From: Gnetum montanum
Lineage: Eukaryota; Streptophyta; Gnetopsida; Gnetales; Gnetaceae
DNA: 64,000 nucleotides
Assembly: GCA_015680685.1 (NCBI GenBank)
Contig: MNCI01023969.1
Location: 65,719-129,718, forward strand
Direction: 5' to 3'
The translations under genes and the position numbers were made by a program. Position 1 is the stretch's first letter; every line of letters starts with the position of its first letter. Below the pieces are notes generated by a model, which searched no databases, was not told where the DNA came from, and saw nothing but the letters and a program-made list of their open reading frames with translations. Shown here one piece after another: positions 13,734-26,253 of the stretch.

Positions 13734-13748
13734 TTGAGGGGAGAGAAT
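13734..13748 (+). promoter_or_regulatory. Polypurine tract of element A
   Basis: TTGAGGGGAGAGAAT lies just before the 3' LTR and aligns with AAGGGGCAGAGAAT of element B and GAGCAACGGAGAAT of element C, both on the minus strand. It would prime plus-strand synthesis. Confidence 0.65.
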
Positions 13749-14280
13749 TAAGAAGTTGGTTAATGTCATAGTAAAGATAAAGTTCCAAATATCCCTACAC
13801 ATGCTAGTATTATACTACCACTAAGCATGAGAAGTGGTTCCCTTAAGGTATAAAGTAGTCTCCCATTGGTCACCAAGGATCAAATCTACTCTCTTGTTGC
13901 TACTATAGGTAGAAGACTATCTCACATATTAATCAAATAGATTCTACTCTAAATAGAAAAGTCGGTATGGTTCACATGAAAAAGGACAATCTTTTCTTCT
14001 TTAACCTAAGTTATGCAAAAATCTCCAAGCCTTTGTTGAATACCGAATTAAGTTCAACATTCATGTTTTATGGTTATATAACCTTAATTATTGGACTTTC
14101 TCATTTACAATTATCAAAAAGACTTTTAATTGTTTAATGTCCATTGATATCCATGTGCTCTTCACATTTGGAAAAGTATACAAACAAAGACTTAAGCTTT
14201 GAGGATATTACTTCTTTCTAGCAAGAAAAAATGTAGGAAAACATGCCTTATTGGTGAATTAAAGGTTGTTTTCTTTTGGA
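13749..14280 (+). repeat. Partial 3' LTR of element A
   Basis: It follows the polypurine tract and aligns with the first half of the shared B/C LTR read on the minus strand, e.g. GCACATGCTA near the start and GGAAAACATGCCTT near 14236. It breaks off at GGAA (14278-14281), where the inverted copy of element B's LTR begins. Confidence 0.75.
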
Positions 14281-14870
14281 ACTTATAAGAATCTCCACTA
14301 TCTTCCAATACCCATTCCAAAAGGGAACAACCTTTGATCTATCAACAAAAGATGTTTTCCTACACTCTCCTCCATTTTAAAAAAGCAACATTCTTAATGC
14401 TTAAGTTATTGTTCGTACATTTTTTCAAATGTGAAGAGCATATTGGATATCAAGAAACATCAAACAATTAAGAGTCCTTCAAATAATTTTAAACAAGATG
14501 GTCCAATGACTTGGATTATTTAACCATAAATAATGAATGTTAAACTCAACTTAACATTCAACAAAAGCTTAAATATGTTCTTGTAACTTGGGTTAAGAAA
14601 GAAAAAAATTTCCCTTTTCATGTAAACCATACCAACCTTTTTACGCAAAGTGAAATCTACTTACATGATATATGAGTTGGTTCTCTATCTTTAATAGCAA
14701 TATGAAAGTATAAAGTTAATCCTCTATGCCCAAGGAGAAACTACTTTGTACCTTAGAAAAATCACTCCCATGCCTAATGGTATCCTAACACTAGCATGTG
14801 CAGGGATCCTTGAGACTTTAGCCTCACTATGATGTTTCTCAACTTCTAGATTAAAAAGGAAGACATATTG
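14281..14870 (-). repeat. Partial 3' LTR of element B
   Basis: On the minus strand it starts after AAGGGGCAGAGAAT (14889-14871) and aligns with the shared B/C LTR through TGGAGATTCTTATAAGTTCC, where it stops. It extends about 50 bp further into the LTR than the copy in element A. Confidence 0.7.
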
Positions 14871-14999
14871 ATTCTCTGCCCCTTAGAAGTAATCCATTTT
14901 GAATCTACTTCGTGTCATCCATCCTATTACACTTTTTCCCTTTTTTTATTCCTATTTACAAGCAACATTATAACTCCTAAAAACTAACTTCCATTAGGA

Positions 15000-16440
15000 G
15001 GTGGTAGTGCTAAGTCGACCACCTTCATACATCCACAAAGGTAGATTAATATGGTTTTTTACACATAAGTTCACAATGAACACTACTTGTTCTGAAGAAT
15101 ATACCACTCTTCCCAAGTATCCTCCTCCAAAAACATAACTTGCTAATGTACCAAAAATTTCACTTTGTAATAGGAAGTACAATCAATGGTATACATATTG
15201 ATCATGAAATGAATTTGTTATCCTTTAACCGCCTTAGTGTTTGAAGGTGTATAGGATCTCAATATTTCCATATCAGAATCTCCCATGTTGTATTTTTTTA
15301 GCATAGAAACATGGAATACATGCTGATATTTTGTGAAATATGTTAGCAACTGCAACTTGTATGCAACTGAATTCACATAAGTGAACATCATGAAATATCT
15401 ACATAGCACCTCAAGAACTTGTCACTTATCCTCTTCTTTCGCCTCATCTACCTTGCATAATTCATCTTGAAATTAGCTCATTCTCCAACATCAAATTTTA
15501 ATGATCTCCACTTGCTATCAACATACTTTTTTATATGCAAAATGGACTTCTTTAAGTATAGCTTGAGCACATGGTCTTTTTTTTTTAACAATCTCCACTT
15601 GCTATCAGCATACTCTTTTCATATGTTGGATGGACTTCTTCAAGTATAGCCTAGCCACTTGAATATGATCCATCCAATATTTCACTAACTTACCAATTAA
15701 AAGATTAAGATTTTGGTGTGAGATTTCTAATAGTTGAGGTATTGATGGATTTTTTTCCAAGGCTAACTCTACCAAAGAGATTGTTAAGGCTAAGGACTTC
15801 TAAATGTTATAACTAAACTAAACCATAGCCAATAAAGTTAGCTAGTTTGTTTGATCAAAATAGATGAAATGTCTTAAGTAATCCTCTAAGACTCTATCCA
15901 CCCATTTTGTTTATTCATCTATCTAGAAATGATACACCAAAGACATCTATAACTTTATTTCCACCATCTCAAACAACTTCTACTGAAAATCCTCTGTGAG
16001 TCGAAAGTCTTAATCAGATACAATGCTTATTGGCAATCCAAAATAGTGAACCACATGGTCAAAGAATAAGGATGTTGCATTTTCAGCTGTGCAAGGTATG
16101 GAACATAGAATGAAAATGACATATTTAGAGAACTTAGATGTTGAAATATTCCTATACTATGGCGAGCCTAGTGATGAAATCCATGGAAACTATTAATCAT
16201 GAAAGCTTTAAGATCTCTAAGGGGCAAAAAAACTACCTGGTCTTTCATTGGACCTTTTTTCTTGTTGGTAAATCAAACAGCTCTACATAAAATTTACCAT
16301 ACCAGCCTCTAAGTTTGGCTATTGAAAACTTCTTTACACCATTGTCACTATTCTTTTGTGCCCTAGATGATCTACCTAGAGGATGCAATAGCATTCATCA
16401 ATGAATTAAGAATGCAAGGTACCCCCAATCTAAAACATAG
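15000..16440 (-). pseudogene. Integrase and chromodomain of element B
   Basis: The chromodomain-like end reads YKVKFLVH-QVMFLEEDTWEE (about 15160-15090). This is the motif lost in A and kept in C (EEDTWEEWQTLKNK). The integrase C-terminal mark FHVSMLKKYNMGD is in an open piece at 15218-15409. The core domain is scattered over 15700-16400 with many stops. The chromodomain is thought to guide chromoviruses to heterochromatin. Confidence 0.75.
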
Positions 16441-16639
16441 ATTTAATTTTACTTGAACATGAGTAGGGCATCCATTTCACTAAAATTTGACTCATTGTGA
16501 TCTAAACTAGCTTCAATAACTCATAAGCACACTGATAATGATGCAACTAATCCTTAATTTTTACTCAAAGTTCATGGTAAACCACCACCCAAGAGTTATT
16601 AGGCTAACCCACAATCTTCATCAAACACACCTAAGGACA

Positions 16640-18440
16640 TTGGCTCAAAACACCTACCACGACAATCTTTCAGCTTGACCAATAGATAAATTGAAGATCA
16701 AATTCTTATAACAAACTCAACCACTAAACTTACTTCGTCTTCAAACTAGATGAGTGAAAAGGTAGCTCATGGTAGTATTATCTATTTTGACTACCACAAG
16801 ACTACCCAAAATAAAGTATTACCATGTATAAATGTAATGCACAATGGCAAATGTATTTTTATGTATCAACAACAACTATTTTTTTGGGTTTAGCATCTTT
16901 GATCCAAATGCAATGATATGATTATATTGGAGGAGCACTCCTCAAATTGCCTCATCCATAGCATCAATGTGAACTCAAATGGCTTTGAAAAGTCAATAAG
17001 AGCCAACACAAATTGGATTATTAGAATTGTCCTAAGCTTGTTAAAAACTTCTTAACACTTATCACTTCATATTTAAGGGACATCTTTCTTTTGTAAATTG
17101 ACCATATCAAAGAACCCAAAAACAAACTTCTTATAATAACTGGCCAATCCCAAGAATTGATACAATTCATGCACATCCTTTAAAATAGGCCATGTGAAAA
17201 TGGCATCCATCATTTTCAAATTTGATTTCACCTTGCCTCCACCAATGATGTGACTTAAGAGCTTCAACTTTAACTTCCCAAACTCAAACTTCTCCTACTT
17301 GACACACAACTTGTGTTCTCATAAATTGGAAAACACTATGCATAAGTACTAAAGGTATTCCTCCATAAAGCAAAAGTACACAAGGATGTCATCAAGAAAT
17401 ATCATCACAAACTTATCAAGGTATAGGTAGAATACCTTATTCATAAGTGTGCAAAAGGTGGTAGGAGCATTGCACAACCAAAAAGACATGCTTATCCACT
17501 TTTACAAGCTATAACAAGTGACACAAGTTGTTTTCTCTTGATTCTCTTTTGCAAGCCATGTCTAATAGTAACCTAGGTAAAGCTTGAGTCAAGAGAAAAG
17601 ATAAGCCCCCACTAGTTGATCTAACAAGTTTGAAACCAACAATATCAAATACTTATTCTTGATTATGTACTTATTCAATAGCTTAAAATCATAACATAGT
17701 CTTAATGTATCATCCTTATTTTTAGCAAACAAAATCAAGACTCCATATGAAGATTTGGAAAATTGAAGATAATTATTTTTAATCAAACTTGTCAACTATT
17801 TTTTTAACTTTTCCAATTCAGGAATTATCATTCAATAAGATCATTGCCTAGAATGGGAAATTCTTGACAACAATTCAATTTTGTGATCCACCACTCATAT
17901 TTTTAGCAACTTTGCTAACATCAAATTCTAATACCTCCCTAATATTTTCTCAATTTTCCTATTCACCTTAGTTGTATATTCCTCTTTTATCTCCTTCAAG
18001 ACTACCAAAAAAATCTGTTAAATTGGATTTTGAACAATTCTCTTCATTACTATTGAAGAAACAATTTGAACCTCATGAAGTATACTAGTTGCTCTCAGTG
18101 CAAAGGTTTTCATAGCACAAGCTGATCTCTCATGCGAAATGTAAAGAACATTGAAATATAGAAAAACTAGTACCTTGATCTTCTTAAAGAACTTTTGTTC
18201 AAGGATGACTTAGAAAGAGTTAATGTCCATGACCAGAAAATCTGGCTTTCCACTCTACTAGCCTACCTTTACCTCCATATCCTTCAACACTCTTGTACAT
18301 CTAATAAAGTCAAATTTGGCTAACTGATAGGATGTCAAAGCCAATTCAACTTTCAAATTAAAAATGCAAGTGATTTCTAGTAAAAAAAAGTTATTATTAG
18401 TACATATGTGAACCAAGACATCTATAGTCTTTAATGGAAA
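16640..18440 (-). pseudogene. Protease, reverse transcriptase and RNase H of element B
   Basis: Reverse transcriptase fingers are open at 17795-17589: SLIKNNYLQFSKSSYGVLIL, DDTLRLCYDFKLLNKYIIKN, LLDQLVGAYLFS. The catalytic box FVMIFLDDILVYF (about 17415-17375) keeps both aspartates. The thumb follows as FLGLASYYKKFVFGF (17130). The protease position is IDVLVHICTNNNFFLLEIT (about 18425), with the D-T-G triad lost. Stops separate these pieces. Confidence 0.8.
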
Positions 18441-18689
18441 CTACACTAGGATCATCTTTATTGAATGCAAATTGCTCTCCTTGAATATTCTACTAAATCA
18501 TTATCAAGCTCCAAAAGATCTACTCCATCACATCAAGGATCTCAATCTCCTACCTATTTTCATTTACCTCATTCACCCACAATCAAACATGCACTAGAAC
18601 TTAAGAACATTTAATCACTAATCACCATTTGAACTCCTTGAAGTTGGTTATCGATTAGGGTTCTAAGAATAATCCCAAGTAGCATGATT

Positions 18690-20060
18690 TCCCAAGTAGA
18701 AGAAGCATCATACCCCAGCATGCCTTGGAGGATTATTCATGAGCTCTTCAAAGCATGAGAACTTGTCCCAAAATCTAGTGTGATCTTCAAGAGCCTAACA
18801 TTTCCCATTACCCTAGTAAGAAGCTTGAGAACCATGGGCAACAATAGAATGTGGACCCCCAAAGATACCACTAAAATTACTTCCTCAAAACCCACCAAAT
18901 TCACCATCAAGATTATTATTATTTTAGGATGCATTTGCACTATTCTTTTTTTAGCTTCTAGAATCTAGAATTGATCATCAAATTGTCAGCCATTTAAAGT
19001 GCCTTCCTATACTCTATGATATTCTGGATTTTGATCCCTTGCTAGGCCAAGGGTTTTAGGCCATTAAAAAAGATTCAAAATTATATTTCTTCATCCATAA
19101 TAGAAATTTCCAACACCACCTTTTAATACTCTTTGAGATAATCCTCCAACTTTCTAGTATGCTAGATTTCTTTTACCTTCCTCCAATCTTTATCAAAGGA
19201 AGTATTTGGGCAAAAGTTCTTGATTAGGGAAATTTTAAATTCTTTCCATTTCTCTACTAACCTCTAAGTTATCTCGAACCTCATGTCACAAATGATTCTA
19301 AGCCACTAGGCTTAAGCAACTTCCCCGAGGAATTGGAAAGTGATGCTAACTTTGTACTCAAACTATTTTTTCATGTCAAAGAATCATTCCATTTCAAAGA
19401 GGAAGATGTCTATGAGCTTATCATCTTGATTTCCTTTGTAAAATTTAAGTTTTTTGGCTTAAAATTTGGATATGGACCACCTAGAATCAAATGCAACTAC
19501 TTTTTCTTGTACAACCAACTAGTCCTCAAGTTTCTCACTTCTTGTCTAATGTTGCTCATTCTTCACCTCTAGGCTAAACAACCTTTATAGAATATCCCCT
19601 ATAAGGACTTGAATATTATCAATGATATCCCTCATTTGGTTCATACAGCTTCGTAGCCCAAAATTTTAAGCAATAAAGAGCTTGTGTTTAATACCCAAAT
19701 TCAACTCCTTGAAGTATCAAATATCCATTTTGCTCATAATGTCATGGATCATTTTTCTCCATTTAGTAAATATCAAGCAATTGAGAACCACATTGTCGAT
19801 CTTTAATAGCTAGCTCCATAGCTTTTGCATCTTTCCAAGAGGATCATCATCATCCCTCTCGAAACACATCTCCTCATCATAATCCAAGTATTCGCATTTG
19901 GGCATATCCTCATGCACTTTATTATACACACGTTCTTCTATATTGTCATTCATAACTAGCCCATCAAGGCATTCAAACCCATGAGAAGCATTCCTAGAAT
20001 TTTGACTTTTTATTCTTCTTATGCATTATAGCAACACATAAGTCGCAAATAATAAACCAT
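18690..20060 (-). pseudogene. gag of element B
   Basis: It matches element A's gag in order and wording, e.g. NAS-NNNNLDGEFGGF-like text (about 18930) and the PMVLKLLTRVMGN segment. The N-terminal part near 19900 has the MPKCE-like and DDDD-rich words seen in A near 8770-8830. It is heavily interrupted and no CCHC knuckle is certain. Confidence 0.6.
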
Positions 20061-20117
20061 GTTCTTGAACAACAAACCACTAGTAGATGACATTAGTGCA
20101 TTTTTCATTATGAGGGG

Positions 20118-21119
20118 TGTAACAATGCCATCCTTGGAAAACATTGTTTGGCACTACCCGAGAGTCCCAATAGCAGCAATGAGAGAGAGGAAAGACTTAA
20201 AGTAGACTACACATTAAAGCTCAACACCTTGTATCATAGCATAGCATACAGCCTATTAGCTAATGGTTATATGTATTAGTACTATCATAAGCATTAATTA
20301 CACAAGCAAACTATCCAAGCATACACACACACACAAACACAACAAACACACAATGCACCAACACCCCTAGAAGGATTACAATACATTCCTATGTTAATAC
20401 ATCTAATCTTAAGCCCAACTCCAAAGAGGGGATAGTAGCCCAAGTATCAAAGACAAAGCTCCTCTACAAGTTTACATATCCTTGTGATGAGGTTCATAAG
20501 GAATTAGTGCCCATGTAATTCTAAGTGATGGTTAAAATAGCATGGAACCCAAAGAATTACCATGCTCCTCTGACCCCCATTCCGAAGGGAAACAACCTTC
20601 GATCCATCAACAAGGCATGTTTTCCTACACTTTCCTCTACTTGAAAGAAGTGACATCCTTTGAGCATATACTATTCCAAACATGGAGAGTCATAATAGAT
20701 ATCGAAGGACTTTGAATATCTAGAAGCCCATATAATAACTGTAGATAGGAAGGTCCAATGTCTAGGGTTCTCTAACTGTAAAGTCAAACTGTTGAACTCA
20801 TCCCGTCATCTCACTAGGGCTTAAAAAATTCGAGAAACTTAAGTTTAGAAAGAAGAGATTTTTTCTTTTTCATGCAAACTATACCAACTTGTCTACCCAA
20901 AGTAAAATCTACTTGTTTAACATGCAAGCCAATTCTCTATCTCTGGTTGTGAAATGAGAAATTAGAGTTAATCCTTCTACAAATAAAGGGAGGCTATTCA
21001 CACCTTGCAAAAACCACCCCCCATATCCAATGATAGCCTTTCATTAGCATGTGCAAGGATCTTAGGTTTTAGCTTAATTATGGCATTACCCAACTTTATA
21101 GCTAAAAAGAGAGACATCA
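20118..21119 (-). repeat. LTR shared by elements B (5' LTR) and C (3' LTR)
   Basis: On the minus strand it starts TGATGTCTCTC directly after C's purine tract and ends GGCATTGTTACA just before B's gag leader, about 1.0 kb. B and C lie on the two sides in the same orientation, so one LTR serves both. A CA-rich microsatellite is at 20321-20345. The copy at 26254-26766 matches its second half. Confidence 0.75.
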
Positions 21120-21254
21120 ATTCTCCGTTGCTCAAAAGTGGATCATCTCATATCCACTTTGGCATTCTTTAGTCTAACACACATTTTTTTTATTTTTTTT
21201 TTGGGCTACAATATAACTCCCATCAACCAATGGCTACCTATAGTCAACCACCCA

Positions 21255-22790
21255 TATATATCCACAAGAGCAAATCAATGTAGTTTTTTGCATAAAAATT
21301 CGCAACGAATGTCTACTTGTTTTTTAGAGTTTGCCACTCTTCCCAGGTATCCTCCTCTAAGGATGTTCCTTGCCAATGTACTAGGAATTCAACCTTCTAA
21401 TCGAGAGTGCATCTTGTGGTACACATGTTGATAATGGAGTGAATCTATCATCCCTTCACTAGTTCCATGTTTGGAGGTACCCTGGACCTAAGTGTGAAGG
21501 GATCAATGTTCACAAGATTGAACTTTAAGCATAGGCACATGGAAAGCTAGGTGTATTTTGCTAGATAAATTGATAGTTGCAATTTATAAGAAACTGAATT
21601 AACCCAAGAAATAATCTTAAAAGGTCTATCATAATGTCTAAGAAATTTCTAATTATCATCCTTCTTTGGCCTTATCTACCCAACATAATCCATCTTCAAC
21701 AATGCCTACTTTCTAACTATAAACTCCAATGACCTTCTCTTGTTATCTACTTATTATTTTATGTGTTGCACACACTTTATCAAATAAAATTAAGCAACTT
21801 AGATTTGATTCACCTAGGACTTGACGAATTCATCTATCAAAGAATTTAAACCTTGATAGAAGGTTTCCACCAACTAAGGAATTGATGGTTGCCTCCCTAG
21901 AGCCAACTCCATCAAAGATAATCATGTAACTAAGGATTTCTAAATGGTATAACTAAATTAAATCACCAGTAGCAAAGACACCCAATTCATTTAATTGAAC
22001 CAAATGAAATGTCACAAATATTCTTCAAGAACTTTGTTAGCCTACTTCGCCTAATCATTTTCTATGGATGGTACCCTGAGAACATTCGTAGCTTTATCTC
22101 TAACATTAAAAACAATTTTCAAAAAAGTTCTCCCATGAATCGAGAATCACAATTAAAGATGATGCTTGATGATAATCCAAAGTAGCACATGATGTTATCA
22201 AAAAAATAAGGATGTCACATCCTCAGTCGTGTAGGATGTAGAGAATAGGATGAAGATGACATACTTAGAGAACTTATTCATAACTACAATGATGCTGGAA
22301 TATCCCTGTAGTTTGTGAAATCCTATGATGAAATCAATGGAGATGACAACGCATGGTAATTTTGAAATCTCCAAGGAATGAAGCAAGCCCCCTAGTCTCT
22401 CATTCGAACTCATCCTATTGACACACCAAACAAATTTGCACAAAATTGTCCACGTCAATCCCCAAATGTGGATAACAAAACTGTCATTCCACCAATGCCA
22501 CCATGTGCTTATGACTCGAATGAATAACCAATAGGATGCTATGGCATTCATTGATGATTTTGGAATGCAAAGCACCCTAATCAAGAACATATATTTGCAT
22601 CTACTTGAACATTAGTAGATCATTGACTTTACTAAAATTTGAGTCACCTCCATCCTAGACCAAATTCAAAAACTCTTAGACATGCTAATCATGCCATAAT
22701 CCATCGTTGATCTTTTGCTAAAGTTCATGATTAGCCATAATCCAAGCTATTAAGTTATTCCATAACTTTAATCAAATTTATCTACAAATG
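21255..22790 (-). pseudogene. Integrase and chromodomain of element C
   Basis: The chromodomain reads VEFLVHWQGTSLEEDTWEEW (about 21385-21325) and is close to the chromovirus consensus, including the aromatic W. The open piece 22590-22198 carries HSLEISKLPCVVISIDFIIG and FSKYVIFILFSTSYTTEDV, the integrase core with its first aspartate. Stops separate core and tail. Confidence 0.8.
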
Positions 22791-22819
22791 TTTACTCAAA
22801 GTATCTACAACCACATTCT

Positions 22820-24610
22820 CCCTGTCTAACCAATAGACAAACTATAGGTCGAATTCTTGTAGCATGTCCAACCATCGTGCTTGTTTTAGCTTTAACTTAG
22901 ACTAATTAAAACGATAGCTAGTGGCAGGTTATCAGTTTACACTACCATGGTGCCATGAAGGAGATAGTGTCACCATTTACAGAGGCAATACATAATGGAA
23001 AACATCTCCTTTTCATGCACAGGTCACAACTATTCAATCTGATTCAACTTCTTTGATTCAAATACCACAAAATGATTGTCTTGTAAAAGCACCCCACCAA
23101 TTGCATCATCTGAAACATTAGTATAAACTTAAATGATTTTGAAAAGTCAAGAAGGTTAAACACACTTTGTATTATGAAGGACATCTTGATCTTGTCAAAT
23201 GCTTCTTGACATTGATTACTCTAGTTCTAAGAAATGTCCTTCTTTTGCAAATTCATCAATGTTATCATCATACTAGAGAATCCATGAATAAACCTCTTAT
23301 AGTAACTCATCAAACTCAAAATTGATGCAATTGATGCACGTCTTTTAGAGTAGGCCAAGTGGAACTAACCTCCACTTTATTTAGAACTAGTTTCACCTTG
23401 TCTTCACAAATGATGTGGCTAGGAAACTTTAACTTTGGCTCAACAAACTCACATTTTTATTGCTTAATATACAACTTGTGCTCTCGTAACATTGAGAACA
23501 CCAAGTCTAGATGTTGAAGATGTTCATTTATTAAATAAGATTATACTAGAATATCATCAAGATACATCACCACAAACTTATCCAATAATAGATGAAACAC
23601 TTTGTTCATGAAAGTGCAAAATGTGGTAGGTATATTGCACAACCCAAAGGACATAACCGTTCACTTGTATGATCTATAATGAGCGATGCAAGCTATTTTT
23701 TCCTCATCTCCTTCAACGATCTGTACCTAATAGTAGCCTTGACAAAGGTCAAGTCAAGAGAAAACTTGAACCCCCGCTAGTTGGTCAAACAGGTCTAAAA
23801 CTAATGGTACCATATACCTATTCTTAATGGTGTATCTATTTACTAACTTGAAGTTGCAACACGATTACAACAAAATATCTTCTTTCATGGAAAATAATAG
23901 AAGGGCACCATATGGAGATTTTGAGAGTCAAATGTAAACCTTCACCACAAAGATCTTCAATTGCTTTCTCAACTCGACCAGCTCAAGAGCAGTCATTCTA
24001 TAAGGTCACTCCATATGAGGGGCAATTCTTGGAAATAGCTCAATTTTATGATTAACAACTCACCATTCTAGCAATTTTCCAAGCAACTCTACTAGTATTA
24101 AAACCATATACCTTCCCAAAACATTCTCTACTTGTATGTCCACATGCATAGAACTCCTATATTGTGTCTCCCTAAGTACCGCAAGAAAGATTTATTGGGT
24201 CAGGTCTCTAACAACTTGCTTCATCACCATGGAAGAGACAATATGAACTTTCCTGTTAGTGCTAGTTTTTCCTGGAGTGAAGGCTTTCACCAAGCAAGGT
24301 GAATTCTCATACATAATATAAATGGAATCTAGATATGGAACAACCACCACATTCACCTTTTTGAAGAATTCTTGTCTAAGACTAACTTAAAAAGAATCAA
24401 TGTCTAGGATAGACAAGTTTAGTTTTCTACTCCACTAATCAACTTTTATAGTTGCCTCCTTCACCATCCTAGTGCATCTAATTAAGTGGAACTTGGCTAA
24501 CTTTCGAGATGCTAAAGTTAGGTGTATTCGTAGGTTGAGAGTGCAAGCCATCATAGGAGAGAAAAAGTTGTAACTAGCACCTATGATGTGTCCACCATCT
24601 TTGACAAAAA
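22820..24610 (-). pseudogene. Protease, reverse transcriptase and RNase H of element C
   Basis: The reverse transcriptase box FVVMYLDDILV (about 23570) keeps both catalytic aspartates. Fingers read FKLVNRYTIKNRYM, then LFDQLAGVQVFS (about 23860-23740). The protease region is open at 24680-24435; its active site reads HIIGASYNFF, so the D-T-G triad is altered. The later LASRKLAKFHLIRCTRMVKE matches A and B. Stops occur within the reverse transcriptase. Confidence 0.8.
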
Positions 24611-24799
24611 TTGAATAGGAACCATATGGACCAAAAGTAAGCTGAGTTCTTGCTTCAATTACTCTTCTTAAAGATTTCACAAGATGGCTACCAAAATTTG
24701 AGAGATTTCTTCAATCATACCCAAAGACTCCATCTCTTCATTGCTGTCCTTTATCTCAATCCCCCATAATTGAGCTTGTGGCTAATAGTCGTGAGCATT

Positions 24800-26170
24800 C
24801 AGCTATCAATCACCATTTGAAACCCTTTCAGCAAGCCTTCAATTGAGGTTTTAAGGATAATCTTGAGCAACATGGTTTCTAGAGCAAACAAAACACTACA
24901 TGTTTGAATGCCTAGGAGAATTGGAAGGTCCTTCAAAATGTAGGTGCTTATAACCAAACCAATCATAGCCTTCAAGAGTCCGCTACTTTTCATGACCTTG
25001 GCAAGATGCTAGAATCCAAGGGTAATGATAGGGCATGTGCCCCAAAAGTCACCTCCAAAATTCCTACCAACCCACCAAATCCTCCACCAGACCTCTTGCC
25101 ATGATGAGGTATATTACCTTCATTCTTTTCTTACTTTTGAGGCTTTGTTTCCACTATCAAACTGGTTATCAATTCTAGTGCCTCTTTGTAGGAAAAGATC
25201 TTACAAGTCTTAATCTCCCACTAGACCCAGGGTTTTAAGGCATTGAGGAAGAGGCAAACCTTTGACTCCTTGTCCAACAAGAGGATTTGCAAGACCACTT
25301 CTTGGTATTCACAAAGATAATCTTTCAACTTTCCTATGTGTTGGGAGTTATCTTAACTTCACCCAAGCTTTGTCAATGGAAGTACCTGAGAGAAAATTTT
25401 CAACAAAAGCCATTTTAAAATCATCCCAAGTTTCAATTAGCTTCCTAGTCATCCTTGACTTCATCTCATGGATTATGCCTAACCACCAAGTCTATGCAAC
25501 ACCATCTAGAAATTGAAAGTCCATCTTGATTTTCATTTCCTCTAATCATTTATTTAAAGGAAGCTCTCCATCTCAAACATAAAGGTGTCCAAAATTTTGT
25601 CGTCATAATCAACTTTATACATTTTAGGTTCTTTAGCTTGAAAATTTTGGGTTGACCACCCCAAACCAAATGCCACTTCTTTTACTTGAATAGCCACCTG
25701 ATCTTCCAATTTCTCATTCCTCACTTCAAGCCTTTCCACATATGCCTCTAGAAGTGACACCCGCTGTAAGAGGTTACCTGTTGAGACTTGGACATCATAA
25801 TGATGTTACCGACTTGTTCAACTTGATTCCAAAGCACAAAAGTTTGGGCTATGGAGAGATTGTGCTTAGCACCAGAATTCAATTCTTGAAGGTATAGAAT
25901 GTCCAATCTTTCAACAAGATCCTACACCATCTTAACCTTCTCAACCACTGGAAAGTGGCTAAGGATCATGTTGTCAACTTCAAGAAGCTATCCTCATAGC
26001 TATTTTACCTTATCAAGGGAGTCAGGATCCCTGATAAGTACTTCATTATGGTCACTAGAATTCTCTAGTTTAGAAGTTGAAATATGTGCTTCATCATGCA
26101 CATGTTGCTCCCCATCATCATGAGGGTCAAAGCCCATAGAAGCTTCACCAAAGATGTGGCTCCCCTTACT
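24800..26170 (-). pseudogene. gag of element C
   Basis: The open piece 25760-25554 is coiled-coil-like (LLEAYVERLEVRNEKLEDQ) and is followed by DDKILDTFMFEME, matching the A and B gag order. The leader near 26210 shares TCATGGTTTGTTG with A (8617) and TGGTTTGTTGTT with B. Confidence 0.65.
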
Positions 26171-26237
26171 CTTCTTCTATGTCATGGCTCACCAACAACA
26201 AACCATGAACCATCACCAAACTCATAACATGAACCTT

Positions 26238-26253
26238 TGTCTCTAATACTAAG
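26238..26253 (-). promoter_or_regulatory. Degenerate primer binding site of element C
   Basis: The minus strand reads CTTAGTATTAGAGACA right after the LTR end TCATCACA. It resembles the initiator-Met site TGGTATCAGAGC with several changes. Confidence 0.5.

Larger units (their letters stand above)
8561..14280 (+). mobile_element. Chromovirus-type Ty3/gypsy element A, 5' LTR not found
   Basis: The domain order gag, protease, reverse transcriptase, RNase H, integrase, chromodomain-like tail, polypurine tract and partial 3' LTR can be followed on the plus strand. All parts are broken. The order and the chromodomain place it in the chromovirus branch of Ty3/gypsy. Elements B and C are relatives on the other strand. 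The 5' edge is set only by the first similarity to B and C (TCATGGTTTGTTG at about 8617). Confidence 0.75.
13749..14870. repeat. Inverted repeat: 3' LTRs of A and B joined tail to tail
   Basis: The left arm is A's LTR (plus) and the right arm is B's LTR (minus). Examples: GGTATGG-TTACATGAAAA at 13971 pairs with its complement near 14620, and GGAAAACATGCCTTATTG at 14237 pairs with 14330-14360. Arms are about 530 and 590 bp. The centre at 14278-14283 is GGAACT, where both arms end, so 3-4 bases fit either side. Confidence 0.85.
14281..21119 (-). mobile_element. Chromovirus-type Ty3/gypsy element B
   Basis: Minus-strand element with partial 3' LTR (left), chromodomain, integrase, RNase H, reverse transcriptase, protease, gag and a 5' LTR (right) shared with element C. 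It has the same family architecture as A and C, about as diverged from A as from C by eye. All ORFs are interrupted. Confidence 0.75.

Noticed and set aside
20321-20345. CA-rich microsatellite as a feature of its own
   Set aside because: It is part of the B/C LTR; the related LTRs have a shorter CA-rich stretch at the same place.
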